Shown: positions 28,103 through 37,759 of the stretch, piece by piece
Position numbering within the stretch: position 1 is the stretch's first letter
Layout of the letters: every line of letters begins with the position of its first letter
Source: Ornithinibacillus caprae
Lineage (GTDB): Bacteria; Bacillota; Bacilli; Bacillales; Amphibacillaceae
Length of the DNA stretch: 64,000 bases
Assembly (NCBI RefSeq): GCF_009728145.1
Contig: NZ_WOCA01000009.1
Span: forward strand, 79,224-143,223
Reading direction: 5' to 3'
Translations under genes and position numbers: made by a program
The notes under the pieces: model-generated
Databases searched by the model: none
Told to the model about the DNA's origin: nothing
What the model saw: the letters and a program-made list of their open reading frames with translations, nothing else

Positions 28103-30301
28103 ATGGATAATGAGATGATAGATAGAGTTAGAAAATACTTTAAAGATCATGATAGGAAGCCATTAGCTGTTCATGAATTAGAAGAAGAACTAGAAATCGA
28201 CGACGCAGTTGATTTTAAGGAGTTAGTTAAAGCACTAAATGAGCTTGAACATCAAGGTGAACTTGTACGTACTCGTAAAAACCGCTTTGGACTTCCAAAA
28301 AAAATGAACTTAATCCGTGGTAAAATTCAAATGCATGCAAAGGGATTTGCTTTTTTAATTCCTGATGATGAAGAACAATCGGATGTTTATATTCATCATT
28401 CTGATTTAGCTTCAGCGATGAATAATGACCGAGTTCTTGTTCGAATTGAGAAAAGTAATGCAGATGGTAATCGTCCTGAAGGTACGGTTATTCGTATACT
28501 CGAACGTGCCGTTACGGAAATAGTTGGAACATACGAGGATAATAAATCATTTGGATTTGTTATTGCGGATGATAAACGTATTCCGAACGATATTTTCATT
28601 CCTAAAAGCCAGAATAATGGGGCTGTTAGCGGACATAAGGTTATTGCTAGAATAACAAAATATCCTGAAGGTCGAATGAGTGCTGAGGGAGAAATTATAG
28701 AAATCCTCGGTCACAAGAATGATCCTGGTATTGATATTATTTCGATTATTTATAAACATGGAATAAAAGTGGATTTTCCAGATGAGGTTTTAGAACAAGC
28801 ATCACAAACACCAGAAACCATTAGAGAAGAAGAAATTGCGAATAGACGCGATTTAAGGGACGAGGTTATCGTAACTATTGATGGAGCAGATGCAAAAGAC
28901 CTCGATGATGCAGTCACGGTTAAGAAACTTGATAATGGTAATTATAAGCTTGGTGTATATATTGCTGATGTTAGTTATTATGTTAAAGAGGGCTCGCCAA
29001 TTGATAAGGAAGCTTTTGAGCGTGGGACGAGTGTATACTTAGTTGACCGAGTGATTCCGATGATCCCACATCGTCTATCTAACGGAATATGTTCCTTAAA
29101 TCCACAAGTGGACAGGCTTACTCTTGGATGCGAGATGGAAATTGATTCATCGGGTAAAGTGGTTAACCATGAAATTTTCCAAAGTGTTATTAAGACAACG
29201 GAAAGAATGACGTACAAGGATGTTAATCGAATTTTGGTCGATAAAGATGAAGAAGTTCGTGATCGCTATAAACCGTTGGTACCGATGTTTGAGGAAATGG
29301 AAAAACTTGCTGAGATATTGCGAAAAAAACGATTTGGTCGTGGTGCAATTGATTTTGACTTTAAAGAAGCACAAGTGATTGTTGATGATGAGGGTAAAGC
29401 TCAAGATGTTGTGATTCGAGAGCGATCTGTAGCGGAAAAATTAATTGAAGAATTCATGCTTGCAGCAAATGAAACAGTTGCTGAGCATTTCCATTGGATG
29501 GATGTTCCATTCATACATCGAATCCATGAAGATCCTGATGAAGGAAAATTACAGAACTTTTTTGAGTTTTTAGGTGGTCTTGGTTACCGTGTAAAAGGTA
29601 CATCGAATGAAATACATCCACAAGCTTTACAAAAAGTCTTGGAAGCAGCAGAAGGAAAACCGGAAGAAATGATTATCTCAAAGCTGATGCTACGGTCTAT
29701 GAAACAGGCAAAGTATGATCCTCAAGGAATCGGGCATTTTGGACTTGCGACGGAATTTTATACCCATTTTACATCACCAATTCGTCGTTATCCGGATCTG
29801 ATTGTTCACCGGTTAATTCGTACGTATTTAATTGAAAAAACAATAGACCAGAAAACAATTGGCAGCTGGAAGGATAAATTACCTGAGATCGCAAGGCATA
29901 CTTCAGCTAAGGAACGAACCGCAGTTGATGCCGAGCGAGATACAGACGATTTGAAAAAAGCTGAATATATGCAGGAACGTATTGGTGAGGAATATACAGG
30001 AGTTATTAGTTCCGTAACAAGCTTTGGTTTATTTGTTGAATTAGAGAATACAATTGAAGGTTTAGTTCATGTTAGTTACTTGACGGATGATTATTACCAT
30101 TTTGATGAGCAACATTATGCCATGATTGGTGAACGAACAGGAAAAGTATACCGAATTGGACAAGAAGTGAAAGTAAAGGTCACTGCTGTAAATATGGATG
30201 AACATGCTATTGATTTCGAAATTGTATCAGGTGGTGAACCTGGAGAAAGAAAAGGAAGAAAAAGTCCTTCCAAGAAAATAAGAGCTAAAAAGAAAAAATA
30301 G
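28103..30301 (+). CDS. rnr: ribonuclease R
   Basis: 732 residues. An N-terminal winged helix ([14 protein letters not shown] region) precedes two cold-shock domains ([29 protein letters not shown]), the RNB catalytic domain with its metal-binding [14 protein letters not shown], an S1 domain ([18 protein letters not shown]) and a basic C-tail rich in Lys. It degrades structured RNA 3' to 5' processively and works with tmRNA/SmpB in removing non-stop messages. GAAAGAGGG upstream of ATG. Here the next gene is a ZIP transporter inserted before smpB. Confidence 0.96.
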   Translation: MDNEMIDRVRKYFKDHDRKPLAVHELEEELEIDDAVDFKELVKALNELEHQGELVRTRKNRFGLPKKMNLIRGKIQMHAKGFAFLIPDDEEQSDVYIHHSDLASAMNNDRVLVRIEKSNADGNRPEGTVIRILERAVTEIVGTYEDNKSFGFVIADDKRIPNDIFIPKSQNNGAVSGHKVIARITKYPEGRMSAEGEIIEILGHKNDPGIDIISIIYKHGIKVDFPDEVLEQASQTPETIREEEIANRRDLRDEVIVTIDGADAKDLDDAVTVKKLDNGNYKLGVYIADVSYYVKEGSPIDKEAFERGTSVYLVDRVIPMIPHRLSNGICSLNPQVDRLTLGCEMEIDSSGKVVNHEIFQSVIKTTERMTYKDVNRILVDKDEEVRDRYKPLVPMFEEMEKLAEILRKKRFGRGAIDFDFKEAQVIVDDEGKAQDVVIRERSVAEKLIEEFMLAANETVAEHFHWMDVPFIHRIHEDPDEGKLQNFFEFLGGLGYRVKGTSNEIHPQALQKVLEAAEGKPEEMIISKLMLRSMKQAKYDPQGIGHFGLATEFYTHFTSPIRRYPDLIVHRLIRTYLIEKTIDQKTIGSWKDKLPEIARHTSAKERTAVDAERDTDDLKKAEYMQERIGEEYTGVISSVTSFGLFVELENTIEGLVHVSYLTDDYYHFDEQHYAMIGERTGKVYRIGQEVKVKVTAVNMDEHAIDFEIVSGGEPGERKGRKSPSKKIRAKKKK

Positions 30302-30325
30302 GCGCATATCATATGTATAGTGCAT

Positions 30326-30368
30326 AGACTAATTCTGTATGTTAAAAAATATAGAATTAGTCTTTTTT
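30326..30368 (+). terminator. terminator after rnr
   Basis: AGACTAATTCT ... AGAATTAGTCT followed by TTTTTTAT, separating rnr from the ZIP gene promoter. Confidence 0.85.
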
Positions 30369-30398
30369 ATTTCCTTCGATATTTTCAAATAATTTGTA

Positions 30399-30461
30399 TT
30401 GCATTTTTTGATTGAATAGAATAAAATATACCTAACTGAAAAAAGTTGCCTTAGGTAAAAA
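30399..30461 (+). promoter_or_regulatory. ZIP transporter promoter with MntR-like box
   Basis: TTGCAT (30399-30404) and TAAAAT (30422-30427), spacer 17 bp. Downstream, AGTTGCCTTAGGTAAAAA (30444-30461) closely resembles the MntR operator of B. subtilis mntH (AGTTTGCC-TTAGGG-AAA pattern). It lies in the early transcribed region, where a repressor would act. Confidence 0.5.
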
Positions 30462-30495
30462 CTAATTAACAAGTACAACAAAAGGAGTAAAAAAA

Positions 30496-31299
30496 ATGTC
30501 ACAAGAAATAATTTTAGCATTTTTGTTCACTCTGTTTGCCGGTTTAGCAACTGGTATCGGAAGTTTGTTGGCATTTTTTGCTAAAACAACAAATACAAGA
30601 TTTTTATCATTCTCATTAGGATTTTCAGCAGGAGTTATGATTTATGTTTCTATGGTCGAAATTTTCTTTAAAGCACAGGATTCATTAGTTAGTGAATTAG
30701 GAGAACCAGGTGGAAATTGGCTAACGGTTATCTCATTTTTCGCTGGTATGCTATTAATTGCGTTAATTGACCGTTTCGTTCCAAAAAGTTCAAATCCACA
30801 CGAACCAAAAAAGGTAGAGGATATGAAAAAGAATGGAACAAAAGATCCTGATTTATTAAAAATGGGTGTTTTTACAGCACTTGCTATTGGGATTCATAAT
30901 TTTCCAGAAGGGATTGCAACCTTTGTTTCCACACTTCAAGACCCAACTGTTGGATTCGCCATCGCGATTGCAATAGCTATTCATAATATCCCTGAAGGTA
31001 TTGCAGTATCTGTTCCTATATACTATGCAACTGGAAGTAAGAAAAAAGCTTTTAAATTATCCTTTTTATCAGGATTAGCAGAGCCGGTAGGTGCTATCGT
31101 GGCATTTTTAATTTTAATGCCATTCCTAAATGACTTAATGTTTGGTGTTATATTCGCAGCTGTAGCTGGAATCATGGTATTTATTTCATTAGATGAACTA
31201 CTTCCTGCTGCTAAAAAGTATGATGAGGCACATTTGTCAATCTATGGATTGATCAGTGGAATGGCAGTTATGGCGGTAAGTTTGCTGCTATTAATGTAA
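30496..31299 (+). CDS. zupT: ZIP-family divalent metal transporter (ZupT-like)
   Basis: 267 residues, about eight transmembrane helices. The signatures AIGIHNFPEGIATF and IAIHNIPEGIAVS in helices IV and V hold the metal-binding His and Glu of the ZIP family. A Lys-rich cytoplasmic loop follows helix III. Members import zinc, manganese or iron. The MntR-like box in the promoter favours manganese-responsive control, relevant to the manganese-dependent phosphoglycerate mutase and sporulation. The gene splits the usual rnr-smpB pair and has its own promoter. Confidence 0.88.
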   Translation: MSQEIILAFLFTLFAGLATGIGSLLAFFAKTTNTRFLSFSLGFSAGVMIYVSMVEIFFKAQDSLVSELGEPGGNWLTVISFFAGMLLIALIDRFVPKSSNPHEPKKVEDMKKNGTKDPDLLKMGVFTALAIGIHNFPEGIATFVSTLQDPTVGFAIAIAIAIHNIPEGIAVSVPIYYATGSKKKAFKLSFLSGLAEPVGAIVAFLILMPFLNDLMFGVIFAAVAGIMVFISLDELLPAAKKYDEAHLSIYGLISGMAVMAVSLLLLM

Positions 31300-31396
31300 T
31301 GAGATGTTGGTTGGGCTGTAGCTTAGGTTTGGGCTACAGCTTTTATTTTATTATAGGAATCGGTTTTGGGGAACGGTGTAGGCTTTCAGGTGGGGA

Positions 31397-31616
31397 TATC
31401 GGCGTTCAGAGAAGAATATCGGCTCTCAAGCAGAAGTATTGGCGTTCAGAGAAGAATATCGGTTCTCAAGCAGAAGTATCTGCCTTCAGGGAAGAATATC
31501 GGCTCTCAAGCAGAAGTATCGGTCATCAGAGAAGAAAATCGGCTTTCAAGCAGAAATATCTGTCTTCAGATGAAAACACAGGCCATCAGGCGAAAACATC
31601 TGCCATACTGATTGGA
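31397..31616. repeat. 20-bp tandem repeat array, 40-bp alternating higher-order unit
   Basis: Eleven units of 20 bp starting TATCGG or variants at 31397, 31417, 31437 ... 31597. Two types alternate, one ending TTCAGAGAAGAA and the other CTCAAGCAGAAG, giving a 40-bp higher-order unit; degeneration rises toward the 3' end. Two poorer units may precede it from 31358. It fills the gap between the ZIP gene and smpB. Overlapping plus-strand frames exist but are by-products of the repeats. Confidence 0.85.
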
Positions 31617-31671
31617 TTAAACTCGAATATTTGGTAAAATGAAGGTCACGGAAGTAGTAGGAGGAAGTTGT

Positions 31672-32139
31672 ATGCCAAAAGGTCAAGGTAAAGTCATTGC
31701 GCAAAATAAGAAAGCGTCTCATGATTATTTTATAGAAGATACATATGAAGCGGGAATTGTTTTAAAAGGAACGGAAATAAAATCGCTTCGTGCTGGCCGT
31801 GTTAATCTCAAGGATTCACATGCTCGAATCGATCGACGTGGGGAAGTACAGCTAGTTAATCTACATATTTCGGAGTATGAACAGGGTAATCGCTTTAACC
31901 ATGATCCAACCAGATCACGAAAATTACTTTTACACCGAAAAGAGATTGATAAACTAATCGGATTAACACAACAACAAGGCTATGCACTTGTGCCATTAAA
32001 AATATATATAAAAAATGGGTATGCTAAAGTATTAATTGGCTTAGGAAAAGGTAAAAAGAAATTCGACAAACGTGAAGATCTAAAGAAAAAACAAATGAAA
32101 CGAGATATTGATCGCGCTATAAAAGATCAAATGAGGTAA
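31672..32139 (+). CDS. smpB: SsrA-binding protein SmpB
   Basis: 155 residues. [35 protein letters not shown] is the conserved core of the OB-fold, and the C-terminal basic tail [23 protein letters not shown] is needed for ribosome sensing. SmpB brings tmRNA to stalled ribosomes in trans-translation. The ATG at 31672 has GTAGGAGG 8 bp upstream; the frame extends to 31639 without site. The RNA partner ssrA is 3.5 kb downstream, after two inserted genes. Confidence 0.96.
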   Translation: MPKGQGKVIAQNKKASHDYFIEDTYEAGIVLKGTEIKSLRAGRVNLKDSHARIDRRGEVQLVNLHISEYEQGNRFNHDPTRSRKLLLHRKEIDKLIGLTQQQGYALVPLKIYIKNGYAKVLIGLGKGKKKFDKREDLKKKQMKRDIDRAIKDQMR

Positions 32140-32154
32140 ATACTAATCGAAGTA

Positions 32155-32196
32155 ATCCATCAGTAGAGATAAGCATCTTTTTACTGATGGATTTTA
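32155..32196 (+). terminator. terminator after smpB
   Basis: ATCCATCAGTA ... TACTGATGGAT followed by TTTTATAT. Confidence 0.8.
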
Positions 32197-32214
32197 TATA
32201 AGGAGGTATGTCAA

Positions 32215-33879
32215 ATGGCTGACTTGCTAAATAGCAGAGAGGAAGTTCTTTCGTTAACGAAACAATTAGTTGGAATTAATAGTATTGTTAATACAGAAGG
32301 TGAAATGGTTATAGCTCACTCGCTATATACGTTACTAGCTTCTTATCCATATTTTGCGGAGAATCAAAAAAATTTAGTCCTTGAACAAACAATAGATGAT
32401 TACCATGAACGCTATAATGTGTTGGCTTTTGTAAAAGGAACAAAGAAATCGAGTAATCGCACAGTAATTTTAATGGGGCACACAGATACAGTTGGAGTAG
32501 GTGATTTTAACCAATTATATGAATATGCATTTTCTCCAGATGAGTGGATGGACATTTTAAAGAACGAAGAAATTCCAAATACAGCGAGGGAACAATTGGA
32601 TTCTGGTGATTGGTTATTTGGAAGGGGAGCACTTGATATGAAAAGTGGGCTCTCTAGTCATTTATTTCTCTTAAAATACTATTCGGAGCATCCAGAAGAA
32701 TTAGAAGGTAACCTTGTTCTCGTAGCGGAATGTGATGAGGAAGACAGTTCGAATGGAATTTTATCTGCACTTAAGACATTGAAAAAGTGGAAAAAAGAGC
32801 ATCAATTTGAGTATGTGGCAGCGATAAATGCAGATTTTGTAGCACCAAGATATGAAGGTGATAAAAATCGTTACGTCTATAAAGGAACGGTAGGAAAATT
32901 GCTTCCATCCTTTTTCGTTACTGGTGCGGAAACTCATGTAGGTGCTGCTTTTGAAGGACTTGATCCTAACTTTGTAATCGCAGAGCTAACCAGACAATTG
33001 AGTTATAATCCGGAACTTTGCAATGAAGCGCATGGAGAAGTAACGGTACCACCTGTGTCATTAAAACAAATTGATTTAAAACCAGCATACGATGTTCAAA
33101 CCGCATTGTCTGCATTTGCCTATTATAATTTCTTTCTCCATTCTTGGACGCCAAAAGATGTATTAGAAATTGTAACTAAACAAGCAGATATTGCCTTTCA
33201 AAATGCCATAAAAATCTATGAAGAACGTTATCAACGATTTTGTGAAGTAAGTGGACAAAAATTTCAACCTGTATCTTGGAAACCACGTGTGATAACGTAT
33301 GAAGAAATGGATCAAATGTTAAAACTAACACATGGTAATACCTACACAAACCATATGCAAGAATTTAAATATGATTTATTAAATGATGAAACATTAGATA
33401 TTAGAATGTATGCTGCTCGAGTAGTGGAAGAAGCTTGGAAATGGATGGAGGATAAAAACCCTACCATTATCGTATTTAATTCATCCTTATATTCTCCTCG
33501 AATTGAGATAACAGGGAAAAATGAAAATGAGAACGTATTAATCGAAGCATTGGAAAAAGCAGTAGAGGATATCCAACCAAGCTATGAGTACCCTATTGTA
33601 GTGAAAAATTTCTATCCTTATATTTCTGATATGAGTTTTATGGCATTGAGTGATGATGATAAAGATCTTGCACCAGTTGCAGATAATAATCCAAGCTGGG
33701 GTTCAAAGTTTTTTGTAAACTATCAAGATATACGAGATATAAATGTTCCAGTAATTAATATTGGACCATATGGTATGGATGCACATAAGAAATTAGAACG
33801 AATGGAGATGACATATTCTTTAGAAATAGTTCCAAACCTAACGAATAAAGTGATCCTAACTATATTAAATAAAGGATGA
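32215..33879 (+). CDS. M20-family peptidase, RocB-like
   Basis: 554 residues, clearly longer than typical M20 enzymes and fitting the RocB (arginine utilisation) group. Metal ligands are seen in VILMGHTDTVGVGDF, LFGRGALDMKSGLS and VAECDEEDSSNG, with a late GPYGMDAHKKLERM. It has ATG after AGGAGG. RocB acts in arginine degradation in B. subtilis with uncertain chemistry. It stands between smpB and the phosphatase pseudogene, apparently transcribed alone. Motifs make hydrolase activity likely; the substrate is unknown. Confidence 0.85.
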   Translation: MADLLNSREEVLSLTKQLVGINSIVNTEGEMVIAHSLYTLLASYPYFAENQKNLVLEQTIDDYHERYNVLAFVKGTKKSSNRTVILMGHTDTVGVGDFNQLYEYAFSPDEWMDILKNEEIPNTAREQLDSGDWLFGRGALDMKSGLSSHLFLLKYYSEHPEELEGNLVLVAECDEEDSSNGILSALKTLKKWKKEHQFEYVAAINADFVAPRYEGDKNRYVYKGTVGKLLPSFFVTGAETHVGAAFEGLDPNFVIAELTRQLSYNPELCNEAHGEVTVPPVSLKQIDLKPAYDVQTALSAFAYYNFFLHSWTPKDVLEIVTKQADIAFQNAIKIYEERYQRFCEVSGQKFQPVSWKPRVITYEEMDQMLKLTHGNTYTNHMQEFKYDLLNDETLDIRMYAARVVEEAWKWMEDKNPTIIVFNSSLYSPRIEITGKNENENVLIEALEKAVEDIQPSYEYPIVVKNFYPYISDMSFMALSDDDKDLAPVADNNPSWGSKFFVNYQDIRDINVPVINIGPYGMDAHKKLERMEMTYSLEIVPNLTNKVILTILNKG

Positions 33880-33971
33880 TGGCTTCCTTATTTCACGAAC
33901 CATAAAATAATCGCATCAAAAAACTAATAAAAAAGTAATAGTTAATTCGTATGAAAAAAATACACAAACGA

Positions 33972-33998
33972 TTTACTGCTAGTTTAATCTCCTTTAAT
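33972..33998 (+). promoter_or_regulatory. candidate PhoP box
   Basis: Three TTWAMT-type hexamers, TTTACT (33972), TTTAAT (33983) and TTTAAT (33993), spaced 11 and 10 bp, about 50 bp before the alkaline phosphatase start. PhoP boxes in Bacillus are TT(A/C/T)A(C/T)A repeats 11 bp apart, so the fit is partial but the location is apt. Confidence 0.35.
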
Positions 33999-34047
33999 AT
34001 CTATTATTTATTGTATTAGTAGATTCAAAATTAAAGGAGAGGATAAA

Positions 34048-35433
34048 ATGTTTAAGAAGATTGGTGTAGTTGCTCTTAGTGTAGGTCTTGTTTTTTCAGG
34101 ATTGAGTATTAGTCAGGCAGGTGCGGAAAAGCCAGATTCGCTTGGAAAAGATAATGGTGTAGGTCATGGCAACAAAAAAGTAGAAAATGTAATTTATATG
34201 ATCCCAGATGGATTTAGTGCAGATTACGCATCGAATTATCGTGTGTTTAAAGGAGAAGATGCCATTTGGGATGAGCATTTAAAGGGCATGTTTACTACAA
34301 ATTCGGCTAATTCAGATGTGACTGATTCTGCCGCAGCAGGCACTGCAATGGCAACAGGTGAAAAAACGAATAATGGCGTGATTGGTCTTGATACAGAAGG
34401 CAAAGAATTAAAAACAATATTAGAAGCCTCCCAAGAAGTTGGAAAAGCATCCGGTTTAGTTGCTACCTCTACTATTACGCATGCAACTCCAGCTTCTTTT
34501 GCATCGCATGTAGAAAGTCGTAATATCGCATGTAGAAAGTCGTAATAATGAAGTAGAAATTGCTAAGCAAATTCTTTCAAGCGAAGTAGATGTTATCCTT
34601 GGTGGTGGAAAAAATAACTTCTTACCGAAATCAGAAGGTGGAAATCAGGATAAAATTAATTTAATTCAATTCAACAAGCAGAAGAACAAGGTTATGAATT
34701 TGTAGAAACTCGTGATGAGCTGCTACAGAATCTATATATAGATATTAAAAATGGTGAAAAATTACTAGGTCTATTTGCAAACGAGGCACTAGCACCAGAA
34801 CTACATCGAGGGGAAACAGAAGAACCTAGCCTTGCTGAAATGACGGAAAGGGCTATTGACGTACTGGAAGAGGACAAGGATGGATTTTTCCTAGTTGTTG
34901 AGGGAAGTCAAATTGATTGGGCTGGACATGATAATGATGCAGCATGGGCGATGACAGATGTCGAAGCTTTTGAAAAAGCTGTAGAAGTTGCAATCAATTT
35001 TGCAGAGGAAGATGGGAAAACGCTTGTTGTGGTAGCAGGAGATCATGATACTGGTGGAATGACAACGGGTTCTAATGGCCAAATGGATTTAAATGCACAA
35101 GTACTTCAGAATGTAACTGCTACTGGTGACTATATGGCTTCTTTGTTAAACGAAGAACGATCTAATATTTCTGAAGTGGTCTATAATTATTCTAGTATAG
35201 AATTGACAAGTGAAGAAGAAAAAATAATTAAACGAGAACAAAATGCATCGCTTGCTATAAATAAAGTAATAAGTGATCGTGCAAGTATCGGCTGGACAAG
35301 TTATAACCATACTGGAGCTGATATTCCAGTCTATGCATATGGACCACAATCACATAAGTTTGTTGGTTTTCATGATAATACAGATTTACCTAAACTAATT
35401 GCTGATACAATGAAACTTAAATTCACATATTAA
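34048..35433 (+). pseudogene. alkaline phosphatase, secreted, frameshifted
   Basis: A PhoA-family alkaline phosphatase with signal peptide (MFKKIGVVALSVGLVFSGLS) and catalytic motifs VIYMIPDG (metal Asp), DSAAAGTAMATG (catalytic Ser) and AGDHDTGGM (metal His/Asp). A perfect 22-bp tandem duplication at 34503-34546 shifts the frame, giving a stop at 34543-34545. A one-base loss in the AT-rich run near 34660-34670 then restores it, so the C-terminal half is in the original frame. The middle (VEIAKQILSS...GGGKNN) is readable only in another frame. Both lesions are outside the active site. Loss is probably recent because the rest is intact. Confidence 0.85.
34503..34546 (+). repeat. 22-bp perfect tandem duplication inside the phosphatase
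   Basis: Two adjacent identical copies of a 22-base unit (ATCGCATGTAGAAAGTCG plus TAAT). The length is not a multiple of three, so the duplication itself breaks the gene. Such slippage-born duplications can revert precisely. Confidence 0.9.
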
Positions 35434-35449
35434 TAGTATAATAGATTTA

Positions 35450-35480
35450 AGGGGCTTGTTTTCATACAAGCTCCTTTTTT
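35450..35480 (+). terminator. terminator after the phosphatase gene
   Basis: AGGGGCTTGT-TTTCAT-ACAAGCTCCT followed by TTTTT. Confidence 0.8.
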
Positions 35481-35529
35481 CCATTGGAAGACTTAATTTT
35501 AGCTGGCATAACATTCCATTGAAGTGTTC

Positions 35530-35557
35530 TTGATTTTTATATGCTATATGTTATACT
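35530..35557 (+). promoter_or_regulatory. ssrA promoter
   Basis: TTGATT (35530-35535) and TATACT (35552-35557) with a 16-bp spacer, about 75 bp before the mature tmRNA 5' end, leaving a leader to be processed by RNase P. Confidence 0.55.
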
Positions 35558-35635
35558 TGTAATTGTCTTGGGACTAAGACATTGAAAATTTTATATGTAT
35601 GTGCTCGATATATATCCCAAGCGTTTCTCATTTAT

Positions 35636-35999
35636 GGGGGCGTTACGGATTCGACAGGGGTAGATCGAGCTCAGGTTGCGCGTCGAGGTTACGACTCGTA
35701 AAACGTTACTCGCCTAAATATAACTGGCAAAGAAAACAATTACTCTTTAGCAGCTGCGTAAGCACTGTCTAAAGGATCCTACCTGCTATCGCCCATGTGG
35801 CAGATTGTAGGGTCTCAACTTATAGTGGGCTATCCTGTCATCCGCCGTCTGAGGATGATTTGGGAATCTAATCAGACTAGCTACTTGAAAGCCTGTTGGT
35901 AGGCTGAAAAGTTAGCGAATGATAATATACCAACTACACGTGTAGAAGCCTGAGTGACGATATCTCTGGACGTGGGTTCGATTCCCACCGTCTCCACCA
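35636..35999 (+). ncRNA. ssrA: transfer-messenger RNA (tmRNA)
   Basis: The 5' end GGGGGCGTTACGGATTCGAC and 3' end GGGTTCGATTCCCACCGTCTCCACCA are tmRNA hallmarks; the 7-bp acceptor stem pairs GGGGGCG with CGTCTCC. The tag frame, from GGC at 35726 to the TAA at 35759, encodes GKENNYSLAAA, 11 residues plus the Ala from the charged RNA. The LAAA end is the ClpXP/ClpAP-recognised form of Bacillaceae tags. Rescues stalled ribosomes with SmpB. Total length 364. Confidence 0.95.
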
Positions 36000-36023
36000 A
36001 TACATAATATTGGTGGTTTTTTT
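35995..36023 (+). terminator. ssrA terminator
   Basis: CACCAATA-CATA-ATATTGGTG followed by GTTTTTTTG, overlapping the CCA end of tmRNA. Confidence 0.85.
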
Positions 36024-36040
36024 GTTTGTTGTGAAGAAAA

Positions 36041-36074
36041 GCATAAGTTTTCCGGTTGGAAAGCTTATGCTTTA
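36041..36074. repeat. GCATAAG hairpin
   Basis: AGCATAAGTTTTCC-GGTT-GGAAAGCTTATGCT, a 14-15-bp stem with one bulged base. Related hairpins with the same GCATAAG arms occur at 44174-44206 and about 58410-58433. Between this hairpin and 36262 I see no gene. Confidence 0.5.
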
Positions 36075-36261
36075 ATTTATTGTTTTTTTATTTTATTTTG
36101 GAAATTCTATGCTTAATTAAAAGTTAGTTTGTTGGTAAATCGATTCATAAATCCTTGGTGAAATTAGTGGATTAAATAGGTATCTCAAAAGAACCTGTAG
36201 AGCGGAGTAATGGTTGGTTCCGACTTTAAAAGTTGGTAAATAACAATTGGCTTTAGATAAA

Positions 36262-36293
36262 AAAATCCTCCCCTTCTAAAGGGAGGATTTTAG
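36262..36293 (-). terminator. terminator of the opuAC-like gene
   Basis: On the minus strand AATCCTCCC-TTTAGAA-GGGGAGGATT followed by TTTTTATC. Confidence 0.85.
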
Positions 36294-36301
36294 TTTACTC
36301 T

Positions 36302-37243
36302 TTATTTTGCAGGTTCCAAATCTTCAATGGAATTAATGTCCATATAGGTTGGTACAACTAATCCTATCTTGGCACCTATCAAGTTTTCTCCTAGGTCGTC
36401 GAATTCACCTTCAAACTCTTCGAAGAAAGCACCGTGCGTCGCAGGTAGCCATGGAGCAAGAGAAGCGTCACCATCACCGGTAGCAATTGCTTTAAACATA
36501 ACAGCTGGGTCTACTGGGGTAAGCGTAACATTGAACCCTTGTTGTTCTAGTACAATTTTAGCAACATTTGCCGAAGAACGTTCTGTGTCCCAAGGTGTTA
36601 ATACTAATTCTATGGAAGTACCATCTACTGGATCTACACCTTCTGTCCATTTTGCAACGGTCTCTTGATTTTCATCTACCCACTGTTGGGCAGCTTCTTC
36701 AAAATCCATGTTTTGAGCATCAAGCATAACAGATTCCATATCATCTGCTTCCCATTGGAATCTATCAAGTATCGTGTAGGCTTCAGGCATTTCCTCTTTT
36801 AAATCTTTTCTTACTATTGTTCCAATGTATTCCACATCGCCATAAACACCTTTTGGATCTTCTAAATATTTTAAATCAAATTTAGCAAATTTATAATGCG
36901 GTGACCATCCAGCAACGATGATAGGTTCTTCATTATTAATTGCATTTTCTAATTCAGTTAGCATAGCAGCTGTAGAAGAAATTTCTTGTTCCCAGCCTGC
37001 AAGGTTTTCATACTCACTTAACGTATCATCTGTCGCTTGAGTAATTCCGGCGCCAGGTTCAATACCTGTGATGGTGTAATCTATTTCTTCACCAACATTT
37101 GTGGATGCCTCTGTCTGATTATCTCCACCATTTTCCGCATTGTTAGAAGTATTATCTGTGTCATCTTGTCCACAGCCAGCTGCTACAAGAGATAAAGATA
37201 AACCCGCAACTATCCCTAATCTTTTCCAATTAAATTGAAACAT
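36302..37243 (-). CDS. opuAC: glycine betaine-binding lipoprotein (OpuAC type)
   Basis: 313 residues. Signal peptide with lipobox VAAGC, then a type II periplasmic-binding fold. The order of halves is that of B. subtilis OpuAC (circularly permuted relative to ProX/Lactococcus): TITGIEPGAGI...VAGWSPHYKFAKFDLKYLEDP first, then ELVLTPWDTERSSANV...LAPWLPATHGAF and GLVVPTYMDINSIEDL. The Trp residues in GWSPH, TPWDT and PWLPATH correspond to the aromatic cage binding the trimethylammonium group. No ATPase or permease gene is near, so the cognate OpuA or OpuC transporter must be encoded elsewhere, or this serves as an extra binding protein. Osmoprotectant uptake fits a salt-tolerant bacterium. Confidence 0.88.
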   Translation of the reverse strand: MFQFNWKRLGIVAGLSLSLVAAGCGQDDTDNTSNNAENGGDNQTEASTNVGEEIDYTITGIEPGAGITQATDDTLSEYENLAGWEQEISSTAAMLTELENAINNEEPIIVAGWSPHYKFAKFDLKYLEDPKGVYGDVEYIGTIVRKDLKEEMPEAYTILDRFQWEADDMESVMLDAQNMDFEEAAQQWVDENQETVAKWTEGVDPVDGTSIELVLTPWDTERSSANVAKIVLEQQGFNVTLTPVDPAVMFKAIATGDGDASLAPWLPATHGAFFEEFEGEFDDLGENLIGAKIGLVVPTYMDINSIEDLEPAK

Positions 37244-37759
37244 ATTTTACTACTCTCCTCTTTTACTACTTTTTTGTTTCTGTTAGCCCAGTTATAAAAC
37301 AATCATAAATTAAATGGTACAGCTTTTAATACGTAAAGTTCAAACAGTAAAAAAAGTTAATTTTGTATATTTAAGATGACAGTTTAATTTCTATAAATGA
37401 TTTAAATGGTATTCCATTTAATTGCTTTAATTTACTCCAATTTAGTATCGAAGACAATACCCTTATAAGTATGTATGGAACCAATTGTTTAGGTGCTTTC
37501 GTTAGTGAGTAACTCCAAATGCGTATGAAACAAAGAATTTCATAAAGTGGATTGTTGGGCATGGTTCGATATTTTATTGAATTCATGCCTTTTACTTTTG
37601 CCGTTAATATGATTGTAATTATAAAAATTCGTGGAAAAAGTAAGTTATGTAAAAACTCTAAATAAAAAGTAACATGAGCCGATATATGTAATATCGCTCT
37701 AATATACTTTTAGGCAATTTCAAAAATTACGATGTAAACAAACTAGAAGGGATGAAATA
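37244..37759. other. 516-bp intergenic region, no supported gene
   Basis: AT-rich spacer between the divergent opuAC-like gene and the TPR/AAA operon. A minus-strand frame at 37371-37586 (71 codons) lacks a ribosome binding site and resembles no family, so I leave it out. Promoters for both neighbours must lie here; I could not identify convincing ones. A PGAAGGGATG-type ribosome binding site (GAAGGGATG) ends the region. Confidence 0.5.

Noticed and set aside
31299..31637. Two plus-strand frames of 81-112 codons between the ZIP gene and smpB
   Set aside because: Composed of the 20-bp repeat units; products are repetitive and lack ribosome binding sites.
37371..37586. 71-codon minus-strand frame upstream of the opuAC-like gene
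   Set aside because: No ribosome binding site, no family resemblance and atypical Ile/Leu/Lys-rich composition.
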